Below are positions 17,307-25,316 of a stretch of 64,000 bases of DNA, in pieces. Origin of the DNA: an uncultured Collinsella sp. (GTDB taxonomy: Bacteria > Actinomycetota > Coriobacteriia > Coriobacteriales > Coriobacteriaceae); assembly GCA_900542155.1 (NCBI GenBank), contig UQMD01000006.1, positions 1 through 64,000 of the forward strand, given 5' to 3'. The notes under the pieces are model-generated. The model was given only the letters and a program-made list of their open reading frames with translations. It had not been told where the DNA came from and ran no database searches. How positions within the stretch are numbered: the stretch's first letter is position 1; each line of letters opens with the position of its first letter. The translations under genes were made by a program, and so were the position numbers.

Positions 17307-18179
17307 TCATTTTCCGAGCCAGTTTTTGAACCACCACTCCATAGAGCGGCTCATCTCGGCCATAAAGGGGCTCGTGTGCTTACGGGTGTAGATGTCGATG
17401 ACGCGCTCGCCCACCTCGCGGGCGTGCGGGCGAAACATCGCATCCATCTCGGCCACCTGCGCATCCATCGTCGCGGCGTCGGCGCGACAATAACGCTCCT
17501 CGTGCACCAGGTTCACCACGGGATGCGCAATGGCCGGGCGCTCCTTACGGGGCGTGCCGATGATGAGCATCGACAGCGGCATGGTATAGGGCGGCAGATC
17601 GAGCAGCTCGGCGACTTCCTCGGCATTCTCGACGATATCACCGATGTAGCAGCTCCCCAGCCCCAGGGCCTCGGCGGCAACCACGGCGTTTTGCGCGGCG
17701 ATCACGGCATCCTGGGCCGCGATCGCAAAGTCGCCCAAACCCGGCGCGCGGCGGGGCGCCTTGCCCGTGCGCTCGACAAACTCGGGCTCAAAGCAGCCCA
17801 CGTGCTCAAACAGATCGATCCACTTGGCATAATCGACCACAAATATAAGTGCCCAGGGCGCCTTGGCGATCATGGGCTGGTGATCGCACAGGTCGGCCAG
17901 ACGATCCAGCGTAGCCTGCTCGCGAATGCTCACGATGGAATACATCATCATGGCGCCTGCCGACGGCGCACGACTCGCCGCATGCAAAATCGCCGCCCGC
18001 TGCTCGTCGGTCACCGCTACGGGACGGTCGTTGTCATCGCGCGCAAAAGCGCGCGTGGACGAACGGTGCTCCAAAATGTCCAGTACCGCGTTGCCCGTAG
18101 TCTCGACCGGATAGCCGTACGTATCCACGCCCGCAGCTCCGTCGCCGCCCATGTCCGCCTCGCAAACCTGCTCGCTCAT
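17307..18179 (-). CDS. Nitroreductase-family flavoprotein
   Basis: A 290-aa FMN-binding nitroreductase-fold protein. The N-terminal ILEHRSSTRAF is the family's FMN-phosphate arginine motif. SRAPSAGAMMMYSIV, the AAQNAVVAAEALGLGSCYIG helix and LIIGTPRKERPA follow the standard order. The C-terminal ~50 residues (TMDAQVAEMDAMFRPHAREV onward) are longer than in minimal family members. It probably reduces nitro or quinone-like compounds with NAD(P)H; the physiological substrate is not evident. It is encoded head-to-head with the LTA-synthase-like gene. Confidence 0.88.
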   Translation of the reverse strand: MSEQVCEADMGGDGAAGVDTYGYPVETTGNAVLDILEHRSSTRAFARDDNDRPVAVTDEQRAAILHAASRAPSAGAMMMYSIVSIREQATLDRLADLCDHQPMIAKAPWALIFVVDYAKWIDLFEHVGCFEPEFVERTGKAPRRAPGLGDFAIAAQDAVIAAQNAVVAAEALGLGSCYIGDIVENAEEVAELLDLPPYTMPLSMLIIGTPRKERPAIAHPVVNLVHEERYCRADAATMDAQVAEMDAMFRPHAREVGERVIDIYTRKHTSPFMAEMSRSMEWWFKNWLGK

Positions 18180-18393
18180 CGCCCTACCCTCGCCATTTCT
18201 TTAAGAAGCCTTTACGTTTCCGTGTAATTCCCGTCCATTATCGCGCAGGTCGCCACTACATTGCGCCACACCGCCACACGCGCGCGTTAATATGGCTGGT
18301 TGGTGTGCGCAGCCACCAATTGCTGCGCATATCTTGGTAACAATCGGGTAAATCCCCGCTTTCGTAGGTTTTAAGTTTGTGAGGAGTCTCAGC

Positions 18394-20694
18394 ATGTTCG
18401 CTGCCGCCATCTCGCTCGTCGGTCTTGCGGCGACCGTCTACCTTGTCTTGCGCGAGGCCAAGGCCATTCGCGCACAGTCGGGCACCGTTGCCAAGGGCGC
18501 CATCGCCTGGAGCGTCGCCTTCGGCCTGTTCCAGCTCTTTTTGACTATTTGGGGCGCTATTGGCCTCGTCGCCCAAAACGAGCCGCTCGCCTTTGTGATG
18601 CTCATCCTGACCAATGCCATCCTTACCGGATGCGCCTGGGCCAGCATCGCCCGCGACCGCATCGCCCCGCGCGTCTTTGCGTTCGCCGGGTCCGATGCCC
18701 CCGTCCCCACCGGCAAGCTCGCCCGCCTGCGCGGAGCCTTTGTGGGCAAACCGCTCGTCGCCGCCGTCTTGTGCCTGCTGCTCGCCGGCGTCTTTGCGCT
18801 GCTGGGCATGGAGGTCTCGTCCAACCACGACTTTACCTGGGTCTACCCCCTGTGCATCCTGCTCGAGTGGGCCATCATCGCCACACTCATGACTGGCTTG
18901 TTCTTCCTATTCCAGCGCCACGGCGCAGCTCCCGCGGTCCTGGCCTTTGCCCTCTTTGTCCTGGGCATTGCCGAGTTCTTTGTCATCACGTTTAAATCCA
19001 TGCCCATCCAGCCGGGCGACCTTTCGGCCATCTCCACCGCCGCCGCAGTCGCCGGCACCGGCTACACCTTCTCGATCTCGCTGTTCTGCGTGCTATCCAT
19101 GGGCTTTACCGCCATCGCCATGCTGCTGTGCGAGTACGCCGGCCTGGTCGCGCCGCACCGTCAGAAGGGCGCCGCCAACGCCAAGCGCATGTTGCTCACC
19201 AACCTGCTCGTGGCGGTGCTGTGCCTGGGCGGCGTGACCGCGCATGTCACGCTCATCGACTACTACAACACCCTCGGCATCACCGTCTACACCTGGCGTC
19301 CGCTCGAGAGCTACTGGCGCGAGGGCTATCTGCCTGCCTTTATTAGCGCGGCACAGTCCATCAAGCCGCCCAAACCCGCCGACTACTCCGTCGACGATGC
19401 CAAGGCCACGCTCAAAAAGTACGCCAAGGCCTACGACAAATCCGACGCGGCCAAGAGCGACGAGCGCGCCGCCGCAAAGGAGCAGTTCGACAGCGAGAAG
19501 CCCACGGTCATCGCTATCATGAACGAGACGTTCTCGGATTTGTCGATCTACCAGAACATGCGCGCCGGCTACGAAGGTCCGCAGTACTTTAAGAACCTGT
19601 CCAACTGCCTCAGCCGCGGAAAGCTCTACGTGAGCGCCTACGGCGGCGGCACGGCCAATACCGAGTTTGAGTTTATGACCGGCAACTCCATGGCCAACCT
19701 GGGCTCGGGCGTGTACCCCTACACCATCTACAACATGGAAACGACTGGGAACCTGGCAGAGCAGTTCAAATCGCTCGGATATTCCACCACGGCCATGCAC
19801 CCCAACCACGCGACCAACTGGAACCGCGAGAACGTCTACAAGGACTTTGGCTTTGACCAGTTCCTGTCCATCAACGATTTCCAGGGAGCCGATACCCTGC
19901 GCGGCATGGTGACCGACCAGGCTACCTACGACAAGATTCTGGAGCTGCTCGACCAGAACGCCGACCCGCAGTTCATCTTCGACGTGACCATGCAGAACCA
20001 CTCGGGCTACGACACGGGCCTGCTGCCTGCCGACAAGCAGATGCACCTGAACATCGACACGACCGATCTGGACGCTAAGACCGTCGAGGACGGTACGTTC
20101 TCCGATGTCGACGAGTATGTCTCGTGCATTGAGCAGTCCGACCAGGCGCTGCGTTACTTCCTCAACGCCCTGAGCAAGCTCGACCGCAAGGTGGTCGTGG
20201 TGTTCTGGGGCGACCATCAGCCGTTCTTCCCGTCCAAGTTCAACGATAAGTGGTTTACCGACGAGGACGACGCCACGCATCAGGAGCGCTTGTGGCAGAC
20301 TGACTACATCATCTGGGCTAACTACGACGTTGCCGGTTGCGACCAGACGAGTGAGACCGACGACCTGTCCACCAACTACCTGTCCACCCAGCTCATGCAG
20401 CTGATCGGCGCCCCGCTTTCCGACTATCAGAAGGCGCATATGACACTGCGCGAGTCGCTGCCCGCCATCAACTCCGTGGGCTACGAGGACGCCAGCCTGC
20501 GCTGGGCGCTCTCCTCCAACGTCACCGGTGACGACGCCGCTGCCGCAGCCGCCACCAAGGCGCGCGAGGATTACGCCAAGATGCAGTACTACGAGATGTT
20601 CCGCGACGGCAAGAACGTATATACCGAGCACTTCCAGACCGAGGCCAACGAGACCGACCCCAACCTGGCGCCGGGCACGACCAAGATCAAGTAG
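18394..20694 (+). CDS. LTA synthase-like membrane phosphoglycerol transferase (sulfatase fold)
   Basis: A 766-aa polytopic membrane enzyme. Hydrophobic helices occupy residues ~1-290 and an extracellular alkaline-phosphatase/sulfatase-type domain runs ~375-690. Candidate catalytic residues match the LtaS family: Glu378 in MNETFSD, nucleophile Thr420 in GGGTANTEFEFMTG, and Asp607/His608 in FWGDHQPFF. Such enzymes transfer glycerol-phosphate from phosphatidylglycerol to a cell-envelope polymer; the acceptor here is unknown. Start is the ATG at 18394 because GAGGAG lies 8 nt upstream. Charged Lys/Ala-rich residues near 330-370 link the two halves. Confidence 0.88.
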   Translation: MFAAAISLVGLAATVYLVLREAKAIRAQSGTVAKGAIAWSVAFGLFQLFLTIWGAIGLVAQNEPLAFVMLILTNAILTGCAWASIARDRIAPRVFAFAGSDAPVPTGKLARLRGAFVGKPLVAAVLCLLLAGVFALLGMEVSSNHDFTWVYPLCILLEWAIIATLMTGLFFLFQRHGAAPAVLAFALFVLGIAEFFVITFKSMPIQPGDLSAISTAAAVAGTGYTFSISLFCVLSMGFTAIAMLLCEYAGLVAPHRQKGAANAKRMLLTNLLVAVLCLGGVTAHVTLIDYYNTLGITVYTWRPLESYWREGYLPAFISAAQSIKPPKPADYSVDDAKATLKKYAKAYDKSDAAKSDERAAAKEQFDSEKPTVIAIMNETFSDLSIYQNMRAGYEGPQYFKNLSNCLSRGKLYVSAYGGGTANTEFEFMTGNSMANLGSGVYPYTIYNMETTGNLAEQFKSLGYSTTAMHPNHATNWNRENVYKDFGFDQFLSINDFQGADTLRGMVTDQATYDKILELLDQNADPQFIFDVTMQNHSGYDTGLLPADKQMHLNIDTTDLDAKTVEDGTFSDVDEYVSCIEQSDQALRYFLNALSKLDRKVVVVFWGDHQPFFPSKFNDKWFTDEDDATHQERLWQTDYIIWANYDVAGCDQTSETDDLSTNYLSTQLMQLIGAPLSDYQKAHMTLRESLPAINSVGYEDASLRWALSSNVTGDDAAAAAATKAREDYAKMQYYEMFRDGKNVYTEHFQTEANETDPNLAPGTTKIK

Positions 20695-20721
20695 CGACTA
20701 GCTGCGAGTTCATAACTGAAA

Positions 20722-20851
20722 CGTCTGTCCGGGCGGAGGCATATAAGGTTCCCTGCTCGGACAGTCCTGCGCAAGACGGAGGCCACATTAAGTGGCCTCC
20801 TTTGCGTGCGGAACTCGCGATGAACCTTATATGCCTCCGCCCGGACAGACG
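20722..20851. repeat. 30-bp perfect inverted repeat enclosing a terminator
   Basis: The outer arms 20722-20751 and 20822-20851 are perfect 30-nt reverse complements (start CGTCTGTCCGGGCGGAGG). The 70-nt interior holds a second perfect hairpin at 20778-20800 (GGAGGCCAC...GTGGCCTCC) followed by TTT. It lies directly downstream of the LTA-synthase-like gene, facing the convergent flavodoxin gene. Confidence 0.85.
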
Positions 20852-20908
20852 CCTTGTTGTTGGAGCACGGCTTGTCATGGGGGCATCCGCTGAACATATA
20901 TAAGACGA

Positions 20909-20932
20909 AGGCCACGTCTTGTGGCCTTTTTT
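20909..20932 (+). terminator. GGCCAC hairpin with T-tract
   Basis: AGGCCAC-GTCTT-GTGGCCT followed by six T residues is a textbook intrinsic terminator on the plus strand, the second in this gap. Confidence 0.7.
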
Positions 20933-20945
20933 GCATCCGGAAACC

Positions 20946-21041
20946 GTGTCCCAGAATTCACGTCCGGAGTGGGATGCAGTTTCCGCTTGTGGCTCCGTTG
21001 GGAAACTGCATCCCACTCCAAAGGCAAATTCTGGGACGCAC
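20946..21041. repeat. Nested inverted repeat AGTGGGATGCAGTTTCC
   Basis: Inner perfect arms 20966-20984 and 21001-21019 (19 bp) are flanked by outer arms TGTCCCAGAATT and AATTCTGGGACG. Another partial copy of the outer arm follows near 21060-21085 (CCGTCCCACTCTGAAT). No coding potential is evident. Confidence 0.8.
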
Positions 21042-21196
21042 TTTCCGAATCCCCATCCATCCGGAAAGCCCGTCCCACTCTGAATACATCCAGCGAACGC
21101 ATGAGAGCGTGTCGTCCAGGACGGTCTCGTCATCGGGGTGATGGAAAGTGTCACCCCCAAACGCTTGCCACAGTTGCGCCCACGAGTGTCAAGAAA

Positions 21197-21221
21197 AAAG
21201 CCTCGAGGATTTCGAGGCTTT
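21197..21221. terminator. Terminator of the flavodoxin-like gene
   Basis: AAAGCCTCGA and TCGAGGCTTT form a compact stem; on the minus strand it is followed by TTTTTTC, 42 nt after the stop at 21264. Confidence 0.7.
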
Positions 21222-21263
21222 CACATTTGTATTGTTTTGCACGAAGAACCGCGAACGGCGAAG

Positions 21264-21815
21264 CTACTCGCCCAGCACGGCCTTTTTTGCGGCTGCAGCC
21301 ATGTTATCCATATCTTCCTTGGTGGGATGGTCCTTCGCGGCAACCCAGTTGTCGAGCAGCATCTTAAATCGGGCGTTGTCGGGATCTTGCTCGAGCATGG
21401 CCTCGTAGCGCTGCTTAACCGCGGGACCCATCTTGCCCTGGCACATCGCCCAGCCCGCAAGCTCGGCATCCTCGGCCAGATTGGAAGTTACGCGGTCGAT
21501 AATCTGCTGGTAATAGCTCTGGTCGGCCCCAAAGCCGCAGGTGCCAAACAGGAACACGCGCTTGCCGTGCAAGGCAGAGAGCAACGCCGCGACCGAAGGC
21601 GTGCACGCGCCCTTGTCGCACCAAAAACCGACGAGCACCGTGTCGGCCGCGCAGGCGCCCTGCGCCTCGAGCGCAACCTGATCTGCATCCGCATCGTCGC
21701 TCAACGCCGCGGCATGGACAAACTCAACGCCCGCAGCCTGCAGAGCGCGCTTGATCGCGCCCGAAACCATCCTGGTATTACCGCTCTTGCTGTTAACCAC
21801 CAAAGAGCACGTCAT
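21264..21815 (-). CDS. Flavodoxin-like protein
   Basis: A 183-aa flavodoxin-fold protein. The N-terminal phosphate loop is VVNSKSGNTRMVSGAI, followed by VLVGFWCDKGACTP and VFLFGTCGFGAD, which correspond to the second and third FMN-contact loops. It likely carries electrons via FMN in the cytoplasm for an unidentified reductase. The C-terminal helix region (MLEQDPDNARFKMLLDNW) is an extra found in some flavodoxin-like proteins of gut anaerobes. Start ATG 21813-21815 is chosen; GTG at 21819-21821 is possible because GAGG lies at a spacing that suits it too. Monocistronic. Confidence 0.82.
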   Translation of the reverse strand: MTCSLVVNSKSGNTRMVSGAIKRALQAAGVEFVHAAALSDDADADQVALEAQGACAADTVLVGFWCDKGACTPSVAALLSALHGKRVFLFGTCGFGADQSYYQQIIDRVTSNLAEDAELAGWAMCQGKMGPAVKQRYEAMLEQDPDNARFKMLLDNWVAAKDHPTKEDMDNMAAAAKKAVLGE

Positions 21816-21987
21816 AGTCACGTTGCCTCGTTTCCCCCAAAACTAAAGCCACTAATGCAATTTATTAGATGAATATCTTAGTACTAACGTGACAGATGTA
21901 AACCACCGTCTGTCGATTGGCGACGCAGACGACATCTTTGGACAGATTTCGAACAGTATGTACTTCGGATTGAAACCGCCGCAGAAC

Positions 21988-22125
21988 GTTTCACGAATGG
22001 CCGAAAAACTGTTTCACAAAACGCCGTCAAATTGTTTCATATAATATCGTCAATTTGTTTCACGAAATACCGTCAGATTGTGTCATGGTTTTTCGTCAAA
22101 ATGTTTTACGCGCTGGTAAGATGCT
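21988..22125 (+). repeat. Six degenerate 23-bp tandem repeats upstream of the DUF4143 ATPase
   Basis: A GTTTCA-like hexamer begins at 21988, 22011, 22034, 22057, 22080 (GTGTCA) and 22103 (GTTTTA), exactly 23 bp apart. Most units also carry CCGTCAA or TCGTCAA about 12 bp later, giving a consensus near GTTTCACGAAATACCGTCAA plus 3 nt. The last unit runs into a TATAAA-like promoter element, 40-60 nt before the ATPase start. The array is AT-rich relative to its neighbours. It may be an operator array or iteron-like binding site. Confidence 0.8.
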
Positions 22126-22162
22126 ATAAAACAAAATGTTTCTTTGAATGGCGGGAAGTACG

Positions 22163-23428
22163 ATGACTAGGTATATGAGTAGATGTATCGATCGCTCAAT
22201 CGAACGCGATCTTGGCATTTTTGGTGCCGTGCTCATTCAGGGACCGAAGTGGTGCGGAAAGACGACTACGGCCCAGCGATTCGCTGAATCATCGCTGTCT
22301 CTCTCCGACCCTGCCGGAGACTTTGCCGCACTGCAGCTTGCCAGGATCGACCCAGCTCAAGCAATAGTCGGCGCAACGCCGAGACTCATCGATGAGTGGC
22401 AGGAAGAGCCAAAACTGTGGGACGCAATACGTTTCGAATGCGATCGTCGGACCGGTGAGCCAGGGCAGTTTTTGCTTACGGGGTCGGCAACACCAAACGA
22501 CGCCGACCAACCGATGCACAGCGGCATCGGACGCATATCACGCTTGCGCATGGAAACAATGACTCTGGCCGAACTCGGGGTTTCCTCAGGGGCGGTCTCG
22601 CTCGAATCGCTGCTTAACGGATGCCCCATCAAAGCGGCACTTGGATCCATCAACGGCATCGCCGATATCGCCGATTTGCTATGTCGTGGTGGTTGGCCTC
22701 AGGCGGTTGGCAAGACGACTGCCGATGCAATGCGTATATCCGCTGCCTACATCGACGGTGTCTGCGAATCGGATGTTTCGAGGGTTGACGGCGTGAAGCG
22801 TGACCCGGAGAAAGTCAGGGCTCTTCTGTCTTCGCTTGCGCGCAACGAATCCACTCTTGCCGGCGAAAAGTCTCTTGAGAAAGACCTCGGCGGTGATGTA
22901 TCGAGAAGTACGCTGCGGCGCTATACGGATGCCTTGCGCAGAATACACATCATCGATGATATCCCGGCTTGGCATCCGGCGCTCAGGTCTCCGGTAAAGC
23001 TGCGGCAAAGTGCAAAAAGGCACCTCGCCGACCCTTCGCTTGCCGTCGCACTGCTCGGAGCAAATCCGGAGTCATTGGCATCCGACCCTAAGACGCTGGG
23101 ACTGCTCTTCGAATCCCTCGTCCTGCACGACCTTAAGGTCTATGCAGCCGCAAATGACTCATCGGTGTCCCACTACCATGACGCCGACGATCTCGAGGTC
23201 GATGCCGTTATACACAGGCGCGATGGAACTTGGATTGCCGTGGAAATAAAACTCGGAAGTCCGCAGATCCCCGAGGCATCTGCAAACCTGCTTCGACTCG
23301 AGCGCAAACTTGTCGAGCGTGGCGAGAGACCACCCGCGGCCAAGCTCATCGTCATCGGGTTCGGCATGCCAGCCCATACAATGCCCGAGGGCATTATCGT
23401 TGCCCCCGTTGACACACTCGCGCCCTAG
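22163..23428 (+). CDS. AAA+ ATPase with C-terminal DUF4143 domain
   Basis: About 421 aa. Walker A is LIQGPKWCGKTTT, Walker B is PRLIDEWQ, and FLLTGSATPN resembles sensor 1. The C-terminal half is DUF4143, ending in an EVDAVIHRRDG...VAVEIKLG segment that resembles a D-x(n)-E-x-K nuclease-type core. The family is widespread in gut bacteria, and its function is not established. ATG 22163 is chosen because GGGAAG lies 8 nt upstream; ATG 22148 is an alternative. The gene sits alone behind the 23-bp repeat array and converges, without a terminator-sized gap, on the ABC exporter. Confidence 0.85.
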   Translation: MTRYMSRCIDRSIERDLGIFGAVLIQGPKWCGKTTTAQRFAESSLSLSDPAGDFAALQLARIDPAQAIVGATPRLIDEWQEEPKLWDAIRFECDRRTGEPGQFLLTGSATPNDADQPMHSGIGRISRLRMETMTLAELGVSSGAVSLESLLNGCPIKAALGSINGIADIADLLCRGGWPQAVGKTTADAMRISAAYIDGVCESDVSRVDGVKRDPEKVRALLSSLARNESTLAGEKSLEKDLGGDVSRSTLRRYTDALRRIHIIDDIPAWHPALRSPVKLRQSAKRHLADPSLAVALLGANPESLASDPKTLGLLFESLVLHDLKVYAAANDSSVSHYHDADDLEVDAVIHRRDGTWIAVEIKLGSPQIPEASANLLRLERKLVERGERPPAAKLIVIGFGMPAHTMPEGIIVAPVDTLAP

Positions 23429-23456
23429 CGCTGCATTACATGCCCCACGGGCTTGC

Positions 23457-25316
23457 TCACTGGGCGAATTGGCTGCGGTAGAGCTCGGCGTAGAAGCCGC
23501 CTGCCACTAGCAGCTCGTCATGCGTGCCGTGCTCGATAATCTGGCCGTCGCGCATGACCAGAATGCAATCGGCGTTTCGAATCGTCGACAGACGGTGCGC
23601 CACGACAAAGCTCGTGCGACCGGCCACGAGCTCGTCGAATGCCGCCTGCACCTGCAGCTCGGTACGCGTATCGATGCTCGACGTCGCCTCGTCCAGCAGC
23701 AGAATCGCCGGATCGGTGAGCATGACGCGCGCGATGCACAGCAGTTGTTTTTGACCCTGGCTAAACGTGCCGCCGTCCTCGCCGATCACCGTATCGTAGC
23801 CGCCTGGCAGCTGCACGATAAACTTGTGCGCGTGCGCGCGCTTAGCGGCCTCGATGACCTGCTCGCGCGTGGCATCTGGGCAACCGTACGCGATGTTGTC
23901 TGCCACCGTGCCCTCGAACAGCCAGGTGTCCTGCAGCACCATGCCAAAGGCGCGGCGCAGGCTCGAGCGCGTGTAGTCGCGCGACGAACGCCCGTCTACC
24001 GAGATGCGGCCGGCATCGATATCGTAAAAACGCAGCAGCAGGTTGATGAGCGTCGTCTTACCGCAGCCCGTGGGACCGACCAGGGCAAAGCGCATGCCGG
24101 GCTTGGCCTCGATGCAGATATCCTGCAGCAGCTTGCGGTCGGGCACATAGCTAAAGTCCACATGCTCAAAGGCCACCTCGCCCTGCGGGGCGGCAAGCTC
24201 CACGGCATCTGACGCATCGGGCTCTTGCTCGCTGGCGTCGAGCAGCGCAAACATACGACGCGCCGAGGCATACGCCGTCTGGATTTGCGTAATGACGTTG
24301 GTGACCTCGTTGAACGGCTTAGTGTACTGGTTGGCGTAGGACAGGAAGATCTGCACGCCGCCCACCGTGAGCGCCGCAGGCACGCCCGCGATCACGCCCG
24401 CGCAGCCGATCACAGCGACCACGGCATAGATGATGTTATTGATAAAGCGCGTGCCGGGGTTGGAGAGCGAACCCATAAACTGCGCGCGCTCGCCCGCGGT
24501 GTAGAGCTCAGCGTTGAGGGCATCGAAGCGCTGCTGGGCGTTGGGGCCATAGGCAAAGGCGTCGACAAGCTTCTGCTCGCCCACGTATTCCTCGATATGA
24601 CCGCCAAGCTGCCCTTGAATACGCTGCTGAGCCGTAAAGCTCTTGTTGGAGAGCTTGGCAATAGCACCGGCGGCAAAGATGGAGAGCGGCGTGACGAGCA
24701 CCACCACAAGCGTCATGGTCAGGTTAATGGAGAGCATAAACGCAAGCGTGCCCACGATGGTAATAACACCGGTGAAGAGCTGCGTGAAGCCCTGCAGCAG
24801 ACCGTCGCCCACCTGATCGACGTCGTTGACCACGCGGCTCATAAGGTCGCCGTGGGCGTGGCTGTCGATAAAGCTGAGCGGCATGCGGCTGAGCTTGTCG
24901 CTCGCTTCCACGCGCATGTCGCGCACCGTCTCGTAGGACAGGCGGTTGACGCAGTAGCCCTGCAGCCACTGGAAGGCCGCAGCACCCATCACGACAATCG
25001 CGAGTTTGGTAACGAGCGGCAGCAGCGCATCGAAGTCCACCTGCCCGGTGGCAACGATGAGGTCGATGCCCTCACCAATGAGGATGGGCGTGTAGAGCTG
25101 CAGAATCACCGAGATGGCGGCGCTCACAAACGACGCCGTAAACGAAATACGGTGCGGGCGAACATAGCCCAGCAGGCGGCGCGTCACCGCGCCTACGGGA
25201 TAGCGCTCGGGATCACCGGGTTGGCGCGGGCCGTCGCCCAGGTCGTTGAGGTTATCGTTGCCGGACACATTAGCGGTCATCGTGGCGACCGAACCGGAAG
25301 AAGTATACGGGTTCAT
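23457..25316 (-). CDS. ABC exporter half-transporter B (permease-ATPase)
   Basis: A 619-aa fused exporter subunit. Six transmembrane helices span about residues 55-345, and the nucleotide-binding domain has Walker A VGPTGCGKTT, signature FSQGQKQLL, Walker B ILLLDEATSS and switch AHRLSTI. It resembles the MdlB/YheH side of heterodimeric multidrug exporters. Its ATG (25314-25316) directly abuts the TAG of the partner gene (25317-25319), so the two are coupled. The substrate is unknown; drugs, lipids or peptides are typical for the class. The N-terminal ~45 residues are polar and non-conserved. Confidence 0.93.
   Translation of the reverse strand: MNPYTSSGSVATMTANVSGNDNLNDLGDGPRQPGDPERYPVGAVTRRLLGYVRPHRISFTASFVSAAISVILQLYTPILIGEGIDLIVATGQVDFDALLPLVTKLAIVVMGAAAFQWLQGYCVNRLSYETVRDMRVEASDKLSRMPLSFIDSHAHGDLMSRVVNDVDQVGDGLLQGFTQLFTGVITIVGTLAFMLSINLTMTLVVVLVTPLSIFAAGAIAKLSNKSFTAQQRIQGQLGGHIEEYVGEQKLVDAFAYGPNAQQRFDALNAELYTAGERAQFMGSLSNPGTRFINNIIYAVVAVIGCAGVIAGVPAALTVGGVQIFLSYANQYTKPFNEVTNVITQIQTAYASARRMFALLDASEQEPDASDAVELAAPQGEVAFEHVDFSYVPDRKLLQDICIEAKPGMRFALVGPTGCGKTTLINLLLRFYDIDAGRISVDGRSSRDYTRSSLRRAFGMVLQDTWLFEGTVADNIAYGCPDATREQVIEAAKRAHAHKFIVQLPGGYDTVIGEDGGTFSQGQKQLLCIARVMLTDPAILLLDEATSSIDTRTELQVQAAFDELVAGRTSFVVAHRLSTIRNADCILVMRDGQIIEHGTHDELLVAGGFYAELYRSQFAQ

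Noticed and set aside
21988..22125. CRISPR array
   Set aside because: Units are contiguous at 23 bp with no separate spacers, are degenerate, and no cas genes are nearby.
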